Part shown: in pieces, positions 1-5,722 of the stretch
How the letters are laid out: the number at the start of each line of letters is the position of its first letter
Position numbering within the stretch: the first letter of the stretch is position 1
NCBI GenBank assembly: GCA_043768625.1
Contig: JAYVKG010000010.1
Coordinates: 1 to 7,474, forward strand
Length of the DNA: 7,474 bases
Direction: 5' to 3'
From: UKL13-2 sp043768625
GTDB taxonomy: Bacteria > Pseudomonadota > Gammaproteobacteria > Burkholderiales > Usitatibacteraceae
Translations under genes and position numbers: made by a program
Notes under the pieces: generated by a model
The model's database searches: none
The model's input: the letters and a program-made list of their open reading frames with translations, nothing else
What the model was told of the DNA's origin: nothing

Positions 1-57
1 GGCATCACCACGCTTGAAGGCGGTGTAGGCGTTGCTGTCGATGGCGATAGGGCGCAT
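1..57 (-). CDS. PIN-domain ribonuclease, VapC-like toxin (N-terminus only)
   Basis: Only the first 19 codons lie in the window; the gene runs off the left edge. The visible protein begins M-R-P and then reads IDSNAYTAFKRGD. This matches the first beta strand and helix of PIN-domain proteins, where the Asp of the (I/L)D(T/S)N motif is the first metal-binding catalytic residue (residue 7 here). PIN proteins of the VapC type cut RNA and are normally held inactive by a partner antitoxin. A TGGA Shine-Dalgarno-like element lies about 8 nt before the ATG, with an in-frame TAG just ahead, so this start is plausible. No antitoxin ORF with a usable start is visible upstream in the window, so the partner, if any, should lie beyond the left edge. 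The family call is fairly safe; toxin activity is inferred. Confidence 0.7.
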   Translation of the reverse strand, partial: MRPIAIDSNAYTAFKRGDA

Positions 58-168
58 CGACTATTTCCAGAGAATAGCGTCAACCTCGAAAAACCCGGCA
101 TCGCGCGGTAACGGGATTCCAACAGCGACAGCGTAAAATACGGCTTCGGCACCAACATTGGAATCAAC
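58..168. promoter_or_regulatory. Divergent intergenic region between the PIN gene and the 91-aa/yaeQ pair
   Basis: These 111 bp separate two divergent starts and must hold both promoters. On the plus strand TAAAAT at 134-139 fits a -10 box (5 of 6), about 30 bp before the GTG at 169, but the hexamer 17 bp upstream of it (ACGGGA) is a poor -35. TTGGA at 159-163 can serve as ribosome binding site for that GTG. No good promoter was identified for the minus strand. A minus-strand open frame spans 210 down to the TAG at 61-63 but has no usable start codon. Confidence 0.3.
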
Positions 169-444
169 GTGAAAAAAACCGATCTCGAAAAACTCAAGGG
201 CACCAAACTTTCAGGCAACATGAAGCTCGCCGGCATCCCCGACCGCTTCGGCAAGGATGCCGCGAACCTGCCGGACAAACGCGAGCAGCGTAAACGCGAT
301 CAGGAAGCGGGCTTGATTCCATTTGCAGTGAAGCTGCACAGCGACCTCATCAAACAGATTCACGCGCTCGCCGACACGCAGCAGAAATCGCTCAACGACG
401 TCACCGCCGAGCTGCTCACCAAGGCATTAGCCGCCAAGAAATAA
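169..444 (+). CDS. Small conserved hypothetical protein, probable ribbon-helix-helix fold, upstream partner of yaeQ
   Basis: A 91-aa basic protein starting with GTG. The N-terminus (KKTDLEKLKG, then a GIPDRFG stretch and a Lys/Arg/Asp/Glu-rich segment to about residue 46) resembles small hypothetical proteins I recall from proteobacteria, which supports the GTG at 169 over the in-frame ATG at 220. The second half reads as a beta strand (IPFAVKLHSDL, about 50-60) followed by two helices (about 61-72 and 75-89). That layout is typical of MetJ/Arc-type ribbon-helix-helix DNA-binding proteins, so a small regulator is a reasonable inference, but no target can be named. Its TAA is 3 bp before the yaeQ ATG, so the two genes are almost certainly cotranscribed and probably translationally coupled. 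A single-gene function is not known to me. Confidence 0.75.
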   Translation: MKKTDLEKLKGTKLSGNMKLAGIPDRFGKDAANLPDKREQRKRDQEAGLIPFAVKLHSDLIKQIHALADTQQKSLNDVTAELLTKALAAKK

Positions 445-447
445 TTC

Positions 448-1005
448 ATGGCGCTCAAAGCCACGGTCCATAAAGTGGACCTGGCTGTTTCCGACATGGA
501 TCGCGGCTATTACGGCAGTCACGTTCTCACGCTCGCGAGACACCCTTCCGAGACCAGCGAGCGCATGATGGTGCGGCTGCTCGCGTTCGCGATGTTCGCG
601 GACGAAGCGCTTGGCTTTGGGCGCGGCCTCTCTGCCGATGATGAACCTGCGTTATGGCTGAAAGATCTGACTGGCAATATCGAATGCTGGATCGACGTTG
701 GTCTGCCGGACGAACGTGAATTGCGCAAGGCCTGCGGTCGTGCGCGCCGCGTGGTGTTGCTGACTTATGGCGGACGCGGCGTCGCTATCTGGTGGAATCA
801 AAATCGGGCGGCGCTGGCACGGCACGACAATCTGGAAGTGATCGAGATTCCGCTCGAGGCCACGCAGGCACTCGCAAAGCTGGCTGATCGCAATATGCAG
901 ATCAATGCGACCTTGCAGGACGGGCACGTCTGGATGGGCAATGCAGCAGAGACGGTGTTGATTGAGCCGGTGGTGTTGAAGAAGGCGGGGAAGGCGGCGA
1001 AGTAA
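448..1005 (+). CDS. yaeQ: YaeQ family protein (PD-(D/E)XK-like fold)
   Basis: The 185-aa product is recognisable as YaeQ along its whole length (E. coli YaeQ is about 181 aa). It opens with MALKAT, carries the hallmark LTLARHPSETSERMMVRLLA block (residues 27-46), then DDEP and LTGN...WIDVGLPDERELRKAC (about 64-96), AIWWNQN (113-119), and a closing LQDGHVWM (156-163). Crystal structures of the family show a variant of the PD-(D/E)XK nuclease fold. E. coli YaeQ was once linked to suppression of loss of the elongation factor RfaH, but its cellular role is not established. No signal peptide or membrane segment is present, so it is cytoplasmic. There is only a weak purine-rich ribosome binding site, fitting coupling to the gene just upstream. 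The extra residues are a Lys/Ala-rich tail (KKAGKAAK). It converges with the vapC remnant, 10 bp away, and no terminator is evident between them. Confidence 0.93.
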   Translation: MALKATVHKVDLAVSDMDRGYYGSHVLTLARHPSETSERMMVRLLAFAMFADEALGFGRGLSADDEPALWLKDLTGNIECWIDVGLPDERELRKACGRARRVVLLTYGGRGVAIWWNQNRAALARHDNLEVIEIPLEATQALAKLADRNMQINATLQDGHVWMGNAAETVLIEPVVLKKAGKAAK

Positions 1006-1015
1006 AGGTTGTAAG

Positions 1016-1368
1016 TTACGTGCAGGCAATTTTCAGCTTGATCGCCACCGCAAGCACCCGCTTGTCCTGCGTATACAGCTTGCACGCGCCCAACAACGCG
1101 GATGCAAGCAAATGCGCATCAATCAGGCCGATGCCAAGCCACATCGGTTTTTAACAATGTGAAGCAACTCCTCATCCGCAGCGATGGTCGATTGTGGAAG
1201 CTCCGATAAAAGCTGCAGAATTTCGGCACGCGGTTCGAGATTGCCCAACGCAAGCTTGCCACGCACAAACAAATGCATCGATACGCGACCATTCTTGAGC
1301 AATTCAACCAGCGGCTGGTCGCGATACCGAAAATGGTCGACCCAGGTGGATGTATCAACAAGGATCAT
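1016..1368 (-). pseudogene. vapC: vapC toxin pseudogene, frameshifted and with an altered active site
   Basis: Read on the minus strand, the protein starts MILVDTSTWVDHF, a textbook VapC PIN-domain N-terminus (catalytic Asp at residue 5). It continues through SMHLFVRGKLALGNL and ELPQSTIAADEELLHIVKN, then the frame is lost and ends at 1123. The missing C-terminus lies in another frame: LGIGLIDAHLLASALLGACK, then YTQDKRVLAV, ending at the TAA at 1016-1018. Restoring one A in the five-A run on the coding strand (T run at 1148-1152) rejoins the two halves into a normal VapC of about 117 aa. Relatives I recall read GELALGNL where this one has GKLALGNL, so the second acidic catalytic residue is Lys at residue 38. 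The ATG overlaps the vapB stop (ATGA), the usual coupled arrangement. Either a real decayed gene or, for the frameshift alone, a sequencing error in a homopolymer. Confidence 0.85.
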
Positions 1369-1592
1369 GCAACTGCGCGGCGACGCGGCGGCACTTTGAG
1401 CGCTTTTTGGGTTCCGCTCAAGCGTGCAAGGCATCTTGCGCGCTCACGTTCAATCAATGCTCGTAATCCCTCGTGTATCAGCAACAAGCGCTCTGTGAGC
1501 CCACTGACGCGTGCGGTCTGAGAGAGCAAGTCGTCGTCGAGCTTGATGGTTGTTCGTTCGATGATGCCCTTTTGTTGGAGTATTGTGATCAC
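1365..1592 (-). CDS. vapB: VapB-type antitoxin, start codon apparently lost
   Basis: The frame encodes RTTIKLDDDLL, then a helix-helix segment (SQTARVSGLTERLLLIHEGL) and a basic tail (PPRRRAVA), the pattern of VapB antitoxins that pair with this VapC subfamily: an N-terminal ribbon-helix-helix that binds the operator and a C-terminal tail that binds the toxin. It overlaps vapC by ATGA. The start is odd. Relatives typically begin M-R-T-T, but here the codon before RTT is GAA (1557-1559), although a good AAAGGG ribosome binding site lies about 7 nt upstream of it. The only conventional start in frame is the GTG at 1592, which adds 12 residues and has no clear Shine-Dalgarno. Translation may use that GTG or a rare ATC, or may not occur; with the vapC lesions this suggests a decaying locus. 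Confidence 0.7.
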   Translation of the reverse strand: MITILQQKGIIERTTIKLDDDLLSQTARVSGLTERLLLIHEGLRALIERERARCLARLSGTQKALKVPPRRRAVA

Positions 1593-1619
1593 GAAGATAT
1601 GGCATCACCTGCGGCATCA
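1585..1619 (-). promoter_or_regulatory. Possible VapB operator region upstream of vapB
   Basis: An 8-bp perfect palindrome, GTGATCAC, lies at 1585-1592. Just upstream on the vapB strand are two direct copies of TGATGCC (plus-strand GGCATCA at 1601-1607 and 1613-1619, 12 bp apart), and an inverted copy sits at 1562-1568 at the lost start. VapB-family antitoxins usually autoregulate by binding short palindromes or repeats in this position. A TTGATG ... TATCTT pair with 15-bp spacing could be a weak promoter. All motifs are short, so chance is a real alternative. Confidence 0.25.
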
Positions 1620-1699
1620 AATGATGATTGCTCTAAATTACTCTGCCAAGCAGCGGAGCAAGCGCAATACCGACTGCTGGCGCGATTATGCCGCAGCTG

Positions 1700-3595
1700 T
1701 CAATTCACCATCGCCCTCTCCACCACCCGCCCAACCCCCCGTACCTCCCCCTCATCCAACGCATCCCCCAAAAATCCGCCGCTCTGATGCGCCCACAGGC
1801 GCGCGTACAGACCATCAAGCTTGAGCAAACGTTGATGATCGCCCTCCTCCACCACGCGGCCTTCATCCAGCACGATCAGCCGGTCCATCGCGGCGATAGT
1901 GGAAAGCCGATGCGCAATCGCGACCACGGTTTTACCTTCCATCAATTTGTAGAGGCTCGCCTGAATCGCTGCCTCCACTTCAGAATCGAGTGCGCTGGTG
2001 GCTTCGTCGAGCAGCAATATCGGCGCGTCTTTGAGCTTTACCCGCGCAATCGCAATACGTTGGCGTTGTCCGCCGGAGAGTTTCACGCCGCGCTCACCGA
2101 CATGCGCGTCGTAGCCGCGCCGGCCGGCAGGGTCCGTGAGTTGCAAAATAAAATCGTGCGCTTCGGCGCGTTTGGCGGCTTTGATCATATCCGCGTCACT
2201 GGCATCGGGACGACCGTAAATAATGTTTTCACGTACCGAACGATGCAGTAACGATGTATCCTGCGTGACCATGCCGACATGCGTGCGCAAACTGTCCTGC
2301 GTGACGTGGGCAATATCCTGCCCATCGATGAGGATACGGCCCTCGCGGATATCGTAGAAGCGCAGCAGCAGATTAACGATGGTGGATTTGCCCGCGCCGG
2401 ATCTTCCCACCAGGCCGATTTTTTCACCGGCGTGAATGGTGAGATTGAGTTTTTCAATGACGTTCCTGTTGGCCCCGTCATTGGCACCATACGCAAAGCT
2501 CATGTTGTCGAAACGGATTTCACCACGCGAGACTTCCAGCGGCTTGGCATCCGCCGCATCGACGACCGTATATGGCCTGGACAGAATGGTCATGCCGTCG
2601 CGCACCGTGCCGATGTGCTCGAACAGCGCCGCGAATTCCCACATGATCCAGTGCGAAATGCCGTTTAACCGCAGCGCCATCGCGGTTGCGGCGGCAACGG
2701 CTCCAACACCGATTTTCCCCTGCATCCACAAACCGAGAGTGACACCGGCGGTAGAAGCAATCAGCAGCACGCTCAATATCTGGTTTACGACTTCAAATTG
2801 CGTGATCAGCCGCCACTGCCGATACACCGTCTGCATAAAATCCTGCATCGCCGCACGAACGTAACCTGCCTCGCGATTGGTGTGCGAAAACAATTTCACC
2901 GTCGCGATATTGGTGTAGGCATCGGTGATACGTCCCGTCATCAGCGAGCGTGCATCGGCCTGCTGCTGCGCGATGCGGGCCAGCCGCGGCACGAAGTATC
3001 TGACGGCCAATGCGTAAATCACCAGCCATCCCAAAAACGGGCCGATCACCCATAGATCGAAACGGCCGACAATCAGGATCAGCGTAGCGATATAGATAGC
3101 TACAAATACCAGGATGTCGGCCACGATCATCCACACGTCGCGGGTGGCGAGCGCGGTCTGCATGACCTTGGTGGCAACCCGTCCGGCAAATTCATCCTGA
3201 TAAAAACTGTAACTCTGGGAAAGCATCTGCCGATGAAATTTCCAGCGCAGCAGCATCGGAAAATTGCCGGCCATTGCCTGGTGTTTCAGCAACGCTTGCA
3301 ACCCCACCACCAGCGGACTGGCGACGAGTATCGCGGCCAGCAGGCCGAGACTGGCGCGGTGGCTTGACCACAGTGCTGCGGGCTCGGTTTTGGCGAGCCA
3401 GTCCACCACCTGTCCCAACATGCTGAACAAAAAGGCTTCAAACACGCCAATCGCAGCGGTGCAAATGGTCATCAGCAACATGAACGGACGCAGGCCCTTT
3501 GACGCCGCCCACATAAACGCGAAGAACGTTTTCGGCGTTGGTGCCGGGGCTGCGTCAGGATAGGGGTGAACGAGTTTTTCGAAGAAGGTGAACAC
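1700..3595 (-). CDS. ABC exporter half-transporter (fused permease and ATPase, MsbA/MdlB-like)
   Basis: A 631-aa single-chain half-transporter that should dimerise in the inner membrane and export a substrate using ATP. The first 330 residues are the membrane domain, with hydrophobic segments near 37-60, 83-100, 155-177, 182-202 and 270-298. The nucleotide-binding domain follows: Walker A GRSGAGKS (397-404), Q-loop Gln445, signature LSGGQ (506-510), Walker B ILLLDE (526-531), D-loop SALD (534-537) and H-loop His562; all catalytic residues are intact. Length suits the family. The GTG start at 3595 is chosen because MFTFFEKLVHP looks like the N-terminus of this group; no strong ribosome binding site precedes it. 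The last 25 residues after QSGGFLG are Gly/Glu/Arg/Val-rich and encoded by strikingly G-rich DNA. The substrate cannot be told from sequence; drugs, lipids or peptides are all handled by relatives. No accessory gene is adjacent. Confidence 0.93.
   Translation of the reverse strand: MFTFFEKLVHPYPDAAPAPTPKTFFAFMWAASKGLRPFMLLMTICTAAIGVFEAFLFSMLGQVVDWLAKTEPAALWSSHRASLGLLAAILVASPLVVGLQALLKHQAMAGNFPMLLRWKFHRQMLSQSYSFYQDEFAGRVATKVMQTALATRDVWMIVADILVFVAIYIATLILIVGRFDLWVIGPFLGWLVIYALAVRYFVPRLARIAQQQADARSLMTGRITDAYTNIATVKLFSHTNREAGYVRAAMQDFMQTVYRQWRLITQFEVVNQILSVLLIASTAGVTLGLWMQGKIGVGAVAAATAMALRLNGISHWIMWEFAALFEHIGTVRDGMTILSRPYTVVDAADAKPLEVSRGEIRFDNMSFAYGANDGANRNVIEKLNLTIHAGEKIGLVGRSGAGKSTIVNLLLRFYDIREGRILIDGQDIAHVTQDSLRTHVGMVTQDTSLLHRSVRENIIYGRPDASDADMIKAAKRAEAHDFILQLTDPAGRRGYDAHVGERGVKLSGGQRQRIAIARVKLKDAPILLLDEATSALDSEVEAAIQASLYKLMEGKTVVAIAHRLSTIAAMDRLIVLDEGRVVEEGDHQRLLKLDGLYARLWAHQSGGFLGDALDEGEVRGVGRVVERAMVN
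1726..1751 (-). other. G-quadruplex motif in the 3' end of the ABC exporter gene
   Basis: On the minus (coding) strand there are four G runs of 5, 6, 3 and 3 separated by loops of 6, 2 and 1 nt (plus-strand C runs at 1747-1751, 1735-1740, 1730-1732 and 1726-1728). This meets the standard G3+N1-7 definition of a quadruplex-forming sequence. A further G5 run lies about 13 nt upstream in the gene. The motif would be in the mRNA about 25 nt before the stop codon. The motif is seen directly; folding is inferred. Confidence 0.55.
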
Positions 3596-3960
3596 GGGAA
3601 ATTACCGATTACTATTGAACCGCTATTTTACGGAAGATGCGAAACAACGACTATGTCTTCGCTTGCGTTTTGTCGCTGATGCCACGCTTTTTTCAAGTCT
3701 GTTACCCGGCGCCACATCCAGGCACGCATACCGCGTGCGAAGCCGGCGGTCCACCGCCTATCCATCTGCAGGGCGCCATTAATCCCGGCCAGCTGGTGCA
3801 TTTGCTGCGCGATCCGCTCGCGGTTGCGCGCAAGATACAAAGCCGACAGGAGACAATATCGAACAAAACACAAGCAATGGCGCGGCGTTCAAAGCACTTT
3901 CAGGCTGTAAGCCCCGTCAAACGGCGATCTACGCGACAATTTCTCGGCAATATTGGTTAC
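3596..3960. other. 365-bp stretch with no confident gene; doubtful 81-codon minus-strand ORF
   Basis: This lies between the exporter start and the permease terminator. On the minus strand an open frame runs from a TTG at 3873 to a TAA at 3628; its product is Arg/Trp-rich (LYLARNRERIAQQ, then FARGMRAWMWRRV) and I do not recognise it. It has no ATG before codon 25 and no clear ribosome binding site. A plus-strand frame (3637-4068) crosses the terminator and the permease end and looks like a shadow. TAAAAT on the minus strand (3625-3630) could be the -10 box of the exporter, giving a short leader before the GTG at 3595, but the -35 (TAGTCG at 3648-3653) is poor. The stretch could be a gene remnant. 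Confidence 0.3.
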
Positions 3961-3988
3961 AAAAAAACAATGCCGGGGTGGTCCCCGC
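3961..3988 (-). terminator. Rho-independent terminator of the amino-acid permease gene
   Basis: On the minus strand a CGGGG/CCCCG hairpin with an ACCA loop (3974-3987) is followed after CATTG by seven T (A run at 3961-3967). It starts about 20 nt past the permease stop codon. Stem, loop and U tract are all of classical form. Confidence 0.8.
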
Positions 3989-4007
3989 TGCACCTCGCGT
4001 TGCCAAT

Positions 4008-5507
4008 TCAGCCTGCCACACCCGTTGCGCGGTTCAGGTGCGAACGTCGAATGCCGTACACAAAATAGCCGCACACGGCGATCACCATCCATATTCCAAA
4101 CACGGTGTAGGTGGTGACGGACAAATCCTTGATGATGTAGAGGCAGGAAAGAATAGACAGGCCTGGAATCAGATGCGGACCGAACGGTACACGAAAACCT
4201 TTACCGCGCAAGTGGCTGTCAGCGTCAATCGGTTTGCGGCGAATTACCGGCACTGCCGCCGACACAATGCCAAATGCAACCAGCGTGCCCATGCTGACCA
4301 TATCCCATAGATAGCCAGAGTCGACGGTGGCCGAAATCAACGCGGCAAACGCGCAGACGATGATGGTGCTCTTTGCGGGCACCTTGGTCTTCTTGCTCAC
4401 TTCACCAAACACTTTACCGATGAGTCCGTCGCGGCTCACCGCATACAATATGCGTGTCTGGCCATATAACGAGGCTAGCGTCACGCTGAAAACCGAGATG
4501 ACCGCGCCGGCCGATAGCACCACTGCGGGCCAGACTTTACCGGTGACATTTTGCAGAATCACCGCAAGCCCCGCATCCTGGCCTTCAAATTTTCCCGCTG
4601 CCTGTGCGCCCAGCGCGGTGACGGCGACCAGCATGTAGCAAACGGTGACGATCAGGAGCGCGGCGATCACGGCCAGCGGCACATCACGGCGCGGATTTTT
4701 TGCTTCCGCGCCACCCGTGGCCACGCCGTCGAGGCCGATAAAGGAGAAGAAAACCGTCGCCGCCGCCGCCGTCACCCCCGTCATGCCGGCAAAGCCTTTG
4801 CTGTTATCGGTATTAAAAAACGGGGAGAAGTTGTCGGCATTGAACCCTGACAAGGCAATGACTGCAAAGAAAATGAGGATCGCTATTTTGATCAATACCA
4901 TTACCGTATTCACGCCGATCGATTCACGCACGCCGCGCAGCAGTAGCACGCCACACAGAAAAATCAAGATCACCGGCGGCAGATTGAGCTGGCCCCAATG
5001 AAATTCGGTTCCGTTTGTACCGAGCACGATCATCGGCGAACGAAGCGCCAGCGGAATATGCCAGCCGAATGCATTCTCAATAAAATTATTCAGATACGCC
5101 GACCAGCCGATGGCCGTTGCACTCGCCGCCAATTCAAACTCAAGCAACAGGCAGGCAGCCGCGATATAGGCGAAGAACTCGCCGACGCTCGCGTAGACAT
5201 AAGAGTACGACGAGCCCGACGCGGGAATACGCGATGCCAGTTCGGCATAGCAGAGCGCGGTAAGGCCCGCGGTGAAAGCGGCCATGAGAAACGACAGAAT
5301 GACTGCCGGGCCGGCTTTCGGTACCGCTTCGGCCAGGGTAAAAAAAATACCGGTGCCGATGGTGCCGCCGACACCCAGCATCGTCAATGAAAATACGCCG
5401 AGGGTACGATGCAGGCTGTCGGCAGGTATCAGCGATACACTTTCGTCCTCGCCAGCAGGAATCGAGGTAGTGCGAAAAAGTTTTTGACGAAGCGATGGTT
5501 GGTTCAC
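4008..5507 (-). CDS. Amino-acid permease, APC superfamily, cationic amino-acid transporter (CAT)-like
   Basis: A 499-aa inner-membrane protein with about 12 hydrophobic segments (first near 38-62, last near 466-486). The first segment carries the unwound-helix motif GVGGTIGTGIFF (45-56) that lines the substrate site in APC transporters. The TM6 region FFSFIGLDGVATGG (253-266) runs into EAKNPRRDVP (268-277), the loop hallmark of the CAT/YfnA branch. Family members take up amino acids by proton symport or exchange; which amino acid cannot be read here. I place the start at GTG 5507 because GGGA lies 5 nt upstream and the protein then begins NQPSLRQKLFRTTS, a normal short cytoplasmic lead. The longer frame would begin with a TTG at 5570 without a good ribosome binding site. 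A clean terminator follows, and 130 bp separate it from the isomerase gene upstream, so it is probably transcribed alone. Confidence 0.9.
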   Translation of the reverse strand: MNQPSLRQKLFRTTSIPAGEDESVSLIPADSLHRTLGVFSLTMLGVGGTIGTGIFFTLAEAVPKAGPAVILSFLMAAFTAGLTALCYAELASRIPASGSSYSYVYASVGEFFAYIAAACLLLEFELAASATAIGWSAYLNNFIENAFGWHIPLALRSPMIVLGTNGTEFHWGQLNLPPVILIFLCGVLLLRGVRESIGVNTVMVLIKIAILIFFAVIALSGFNADNFSPFFNTDNSKGFAGMTGVTAAAATVFFSFIGLDGVATGGAEAKNPRRDVPLAVIAALLIVTVCYMLVAVTALGAQAAGKFEGQDAGLAVILQNVTGKVWPAVVLSAGAVISVFSVTLASLYGQTRILYAVSRDGLIGKVFGEVSKKTKVPAKSTIIVCAFAALISATVDSGYLWDMVSMGTLVAFGIVSAAVPVIRRKPIDADSHLRGKGFRVPFGPHLIPGLSILSCLYIIKDLSVTTYTVFGIWMVIAVCGYFVYGIRRSHLNRATGVAG

Positions 5508-5596
5508 GTTTTCCCGTCGTGGCGTTTGGACTATTTGGTTGCAGGGCGGCAATGGCGAGAGGATACACAACTAACGGAAAGCCAGCGCATCGATTG

Positions 5597-5618
5597 TTGC
5601 AGCGCGGCATGGCTGCAA
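5597..5618. other. Hairpin between the isomerase and permease genes
   Basis: TTGCAGC (5597-5603) and GCTGCAA (5612-5618) form a perfect 7-bp stem with an 8-nt loop. It lies about 20 bp past the isomerase stop on the minus strand. No T run follows on either strand, so it is not a classical terminator; it could mark the end of the isomerase message or be an operator for the permease. The remaining 130-bp gap (5508-5637) shows only weak promoter-like hexamers. Confidence 0.35.
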
Positions 5619-5620
5619 TT

Positions 5621-5722
5621 GCCCGGCGGGTGTCGTTTTACCGCGCTGCCGCCGGTCTTACCGCAATCGGCACATTGCACAGTTCAATATGCCCGGCGGG
5701 GACTTTGTACCAAGTGCCGCCG
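5621..5722. repeat. Imperfect direct repeat, about 33 bp, at the 3' end of the isomerase gene
   Basis: GCCCGGCGGG occurs at 5621-5630 and again at 5691-5700. In both copies it is followed by a TACC (5639-5642 and 5708-5711) and then GCCGCCG (5648-5654 and 5716-5722). Aligned by hand with two single-base gaps, about 25 of 34 positions agree. One copy is inside the last codons of the isomerase gene, the other straddles and follows its stop. Confidence 0.35.

Noticed and set aside
61..210. Minus-strand frame ending ...DAGFFEVDAILWK directly before the PIN gene, as a possible antitoxin
   Set aside because: No ATG, GTG or TTG start in frame, overlaps the 91-aa gene by 42 bp, and does not resemble a known antitoxin.
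652..1085. Minus-strand ORFs of 95-125 aa opposite yaeQ
   Set aside because: They lie antisense to a confident conserved gene and show no family features; typical GC-rich shadows.
1688..3563. Several plus-strand ORFs opposite the ABC exporter
   Set aside because: All are antisense shadows of a gene whose full set of ATPase motifs is intact.
3637..4068. Plus-strand 143-codon ORF between exporter and permease
   Set aside because: It crosses the permease terminator and stop, is Pro/Arg-rich without pattern, and has no ribosome binding site.
5508..5570. Longer permease N-terminus from TTG 5570
   Set aside because: No ribosome binding site, while GTG 5507 has GGGA at ideal spacing and gives a normal N-terminus.
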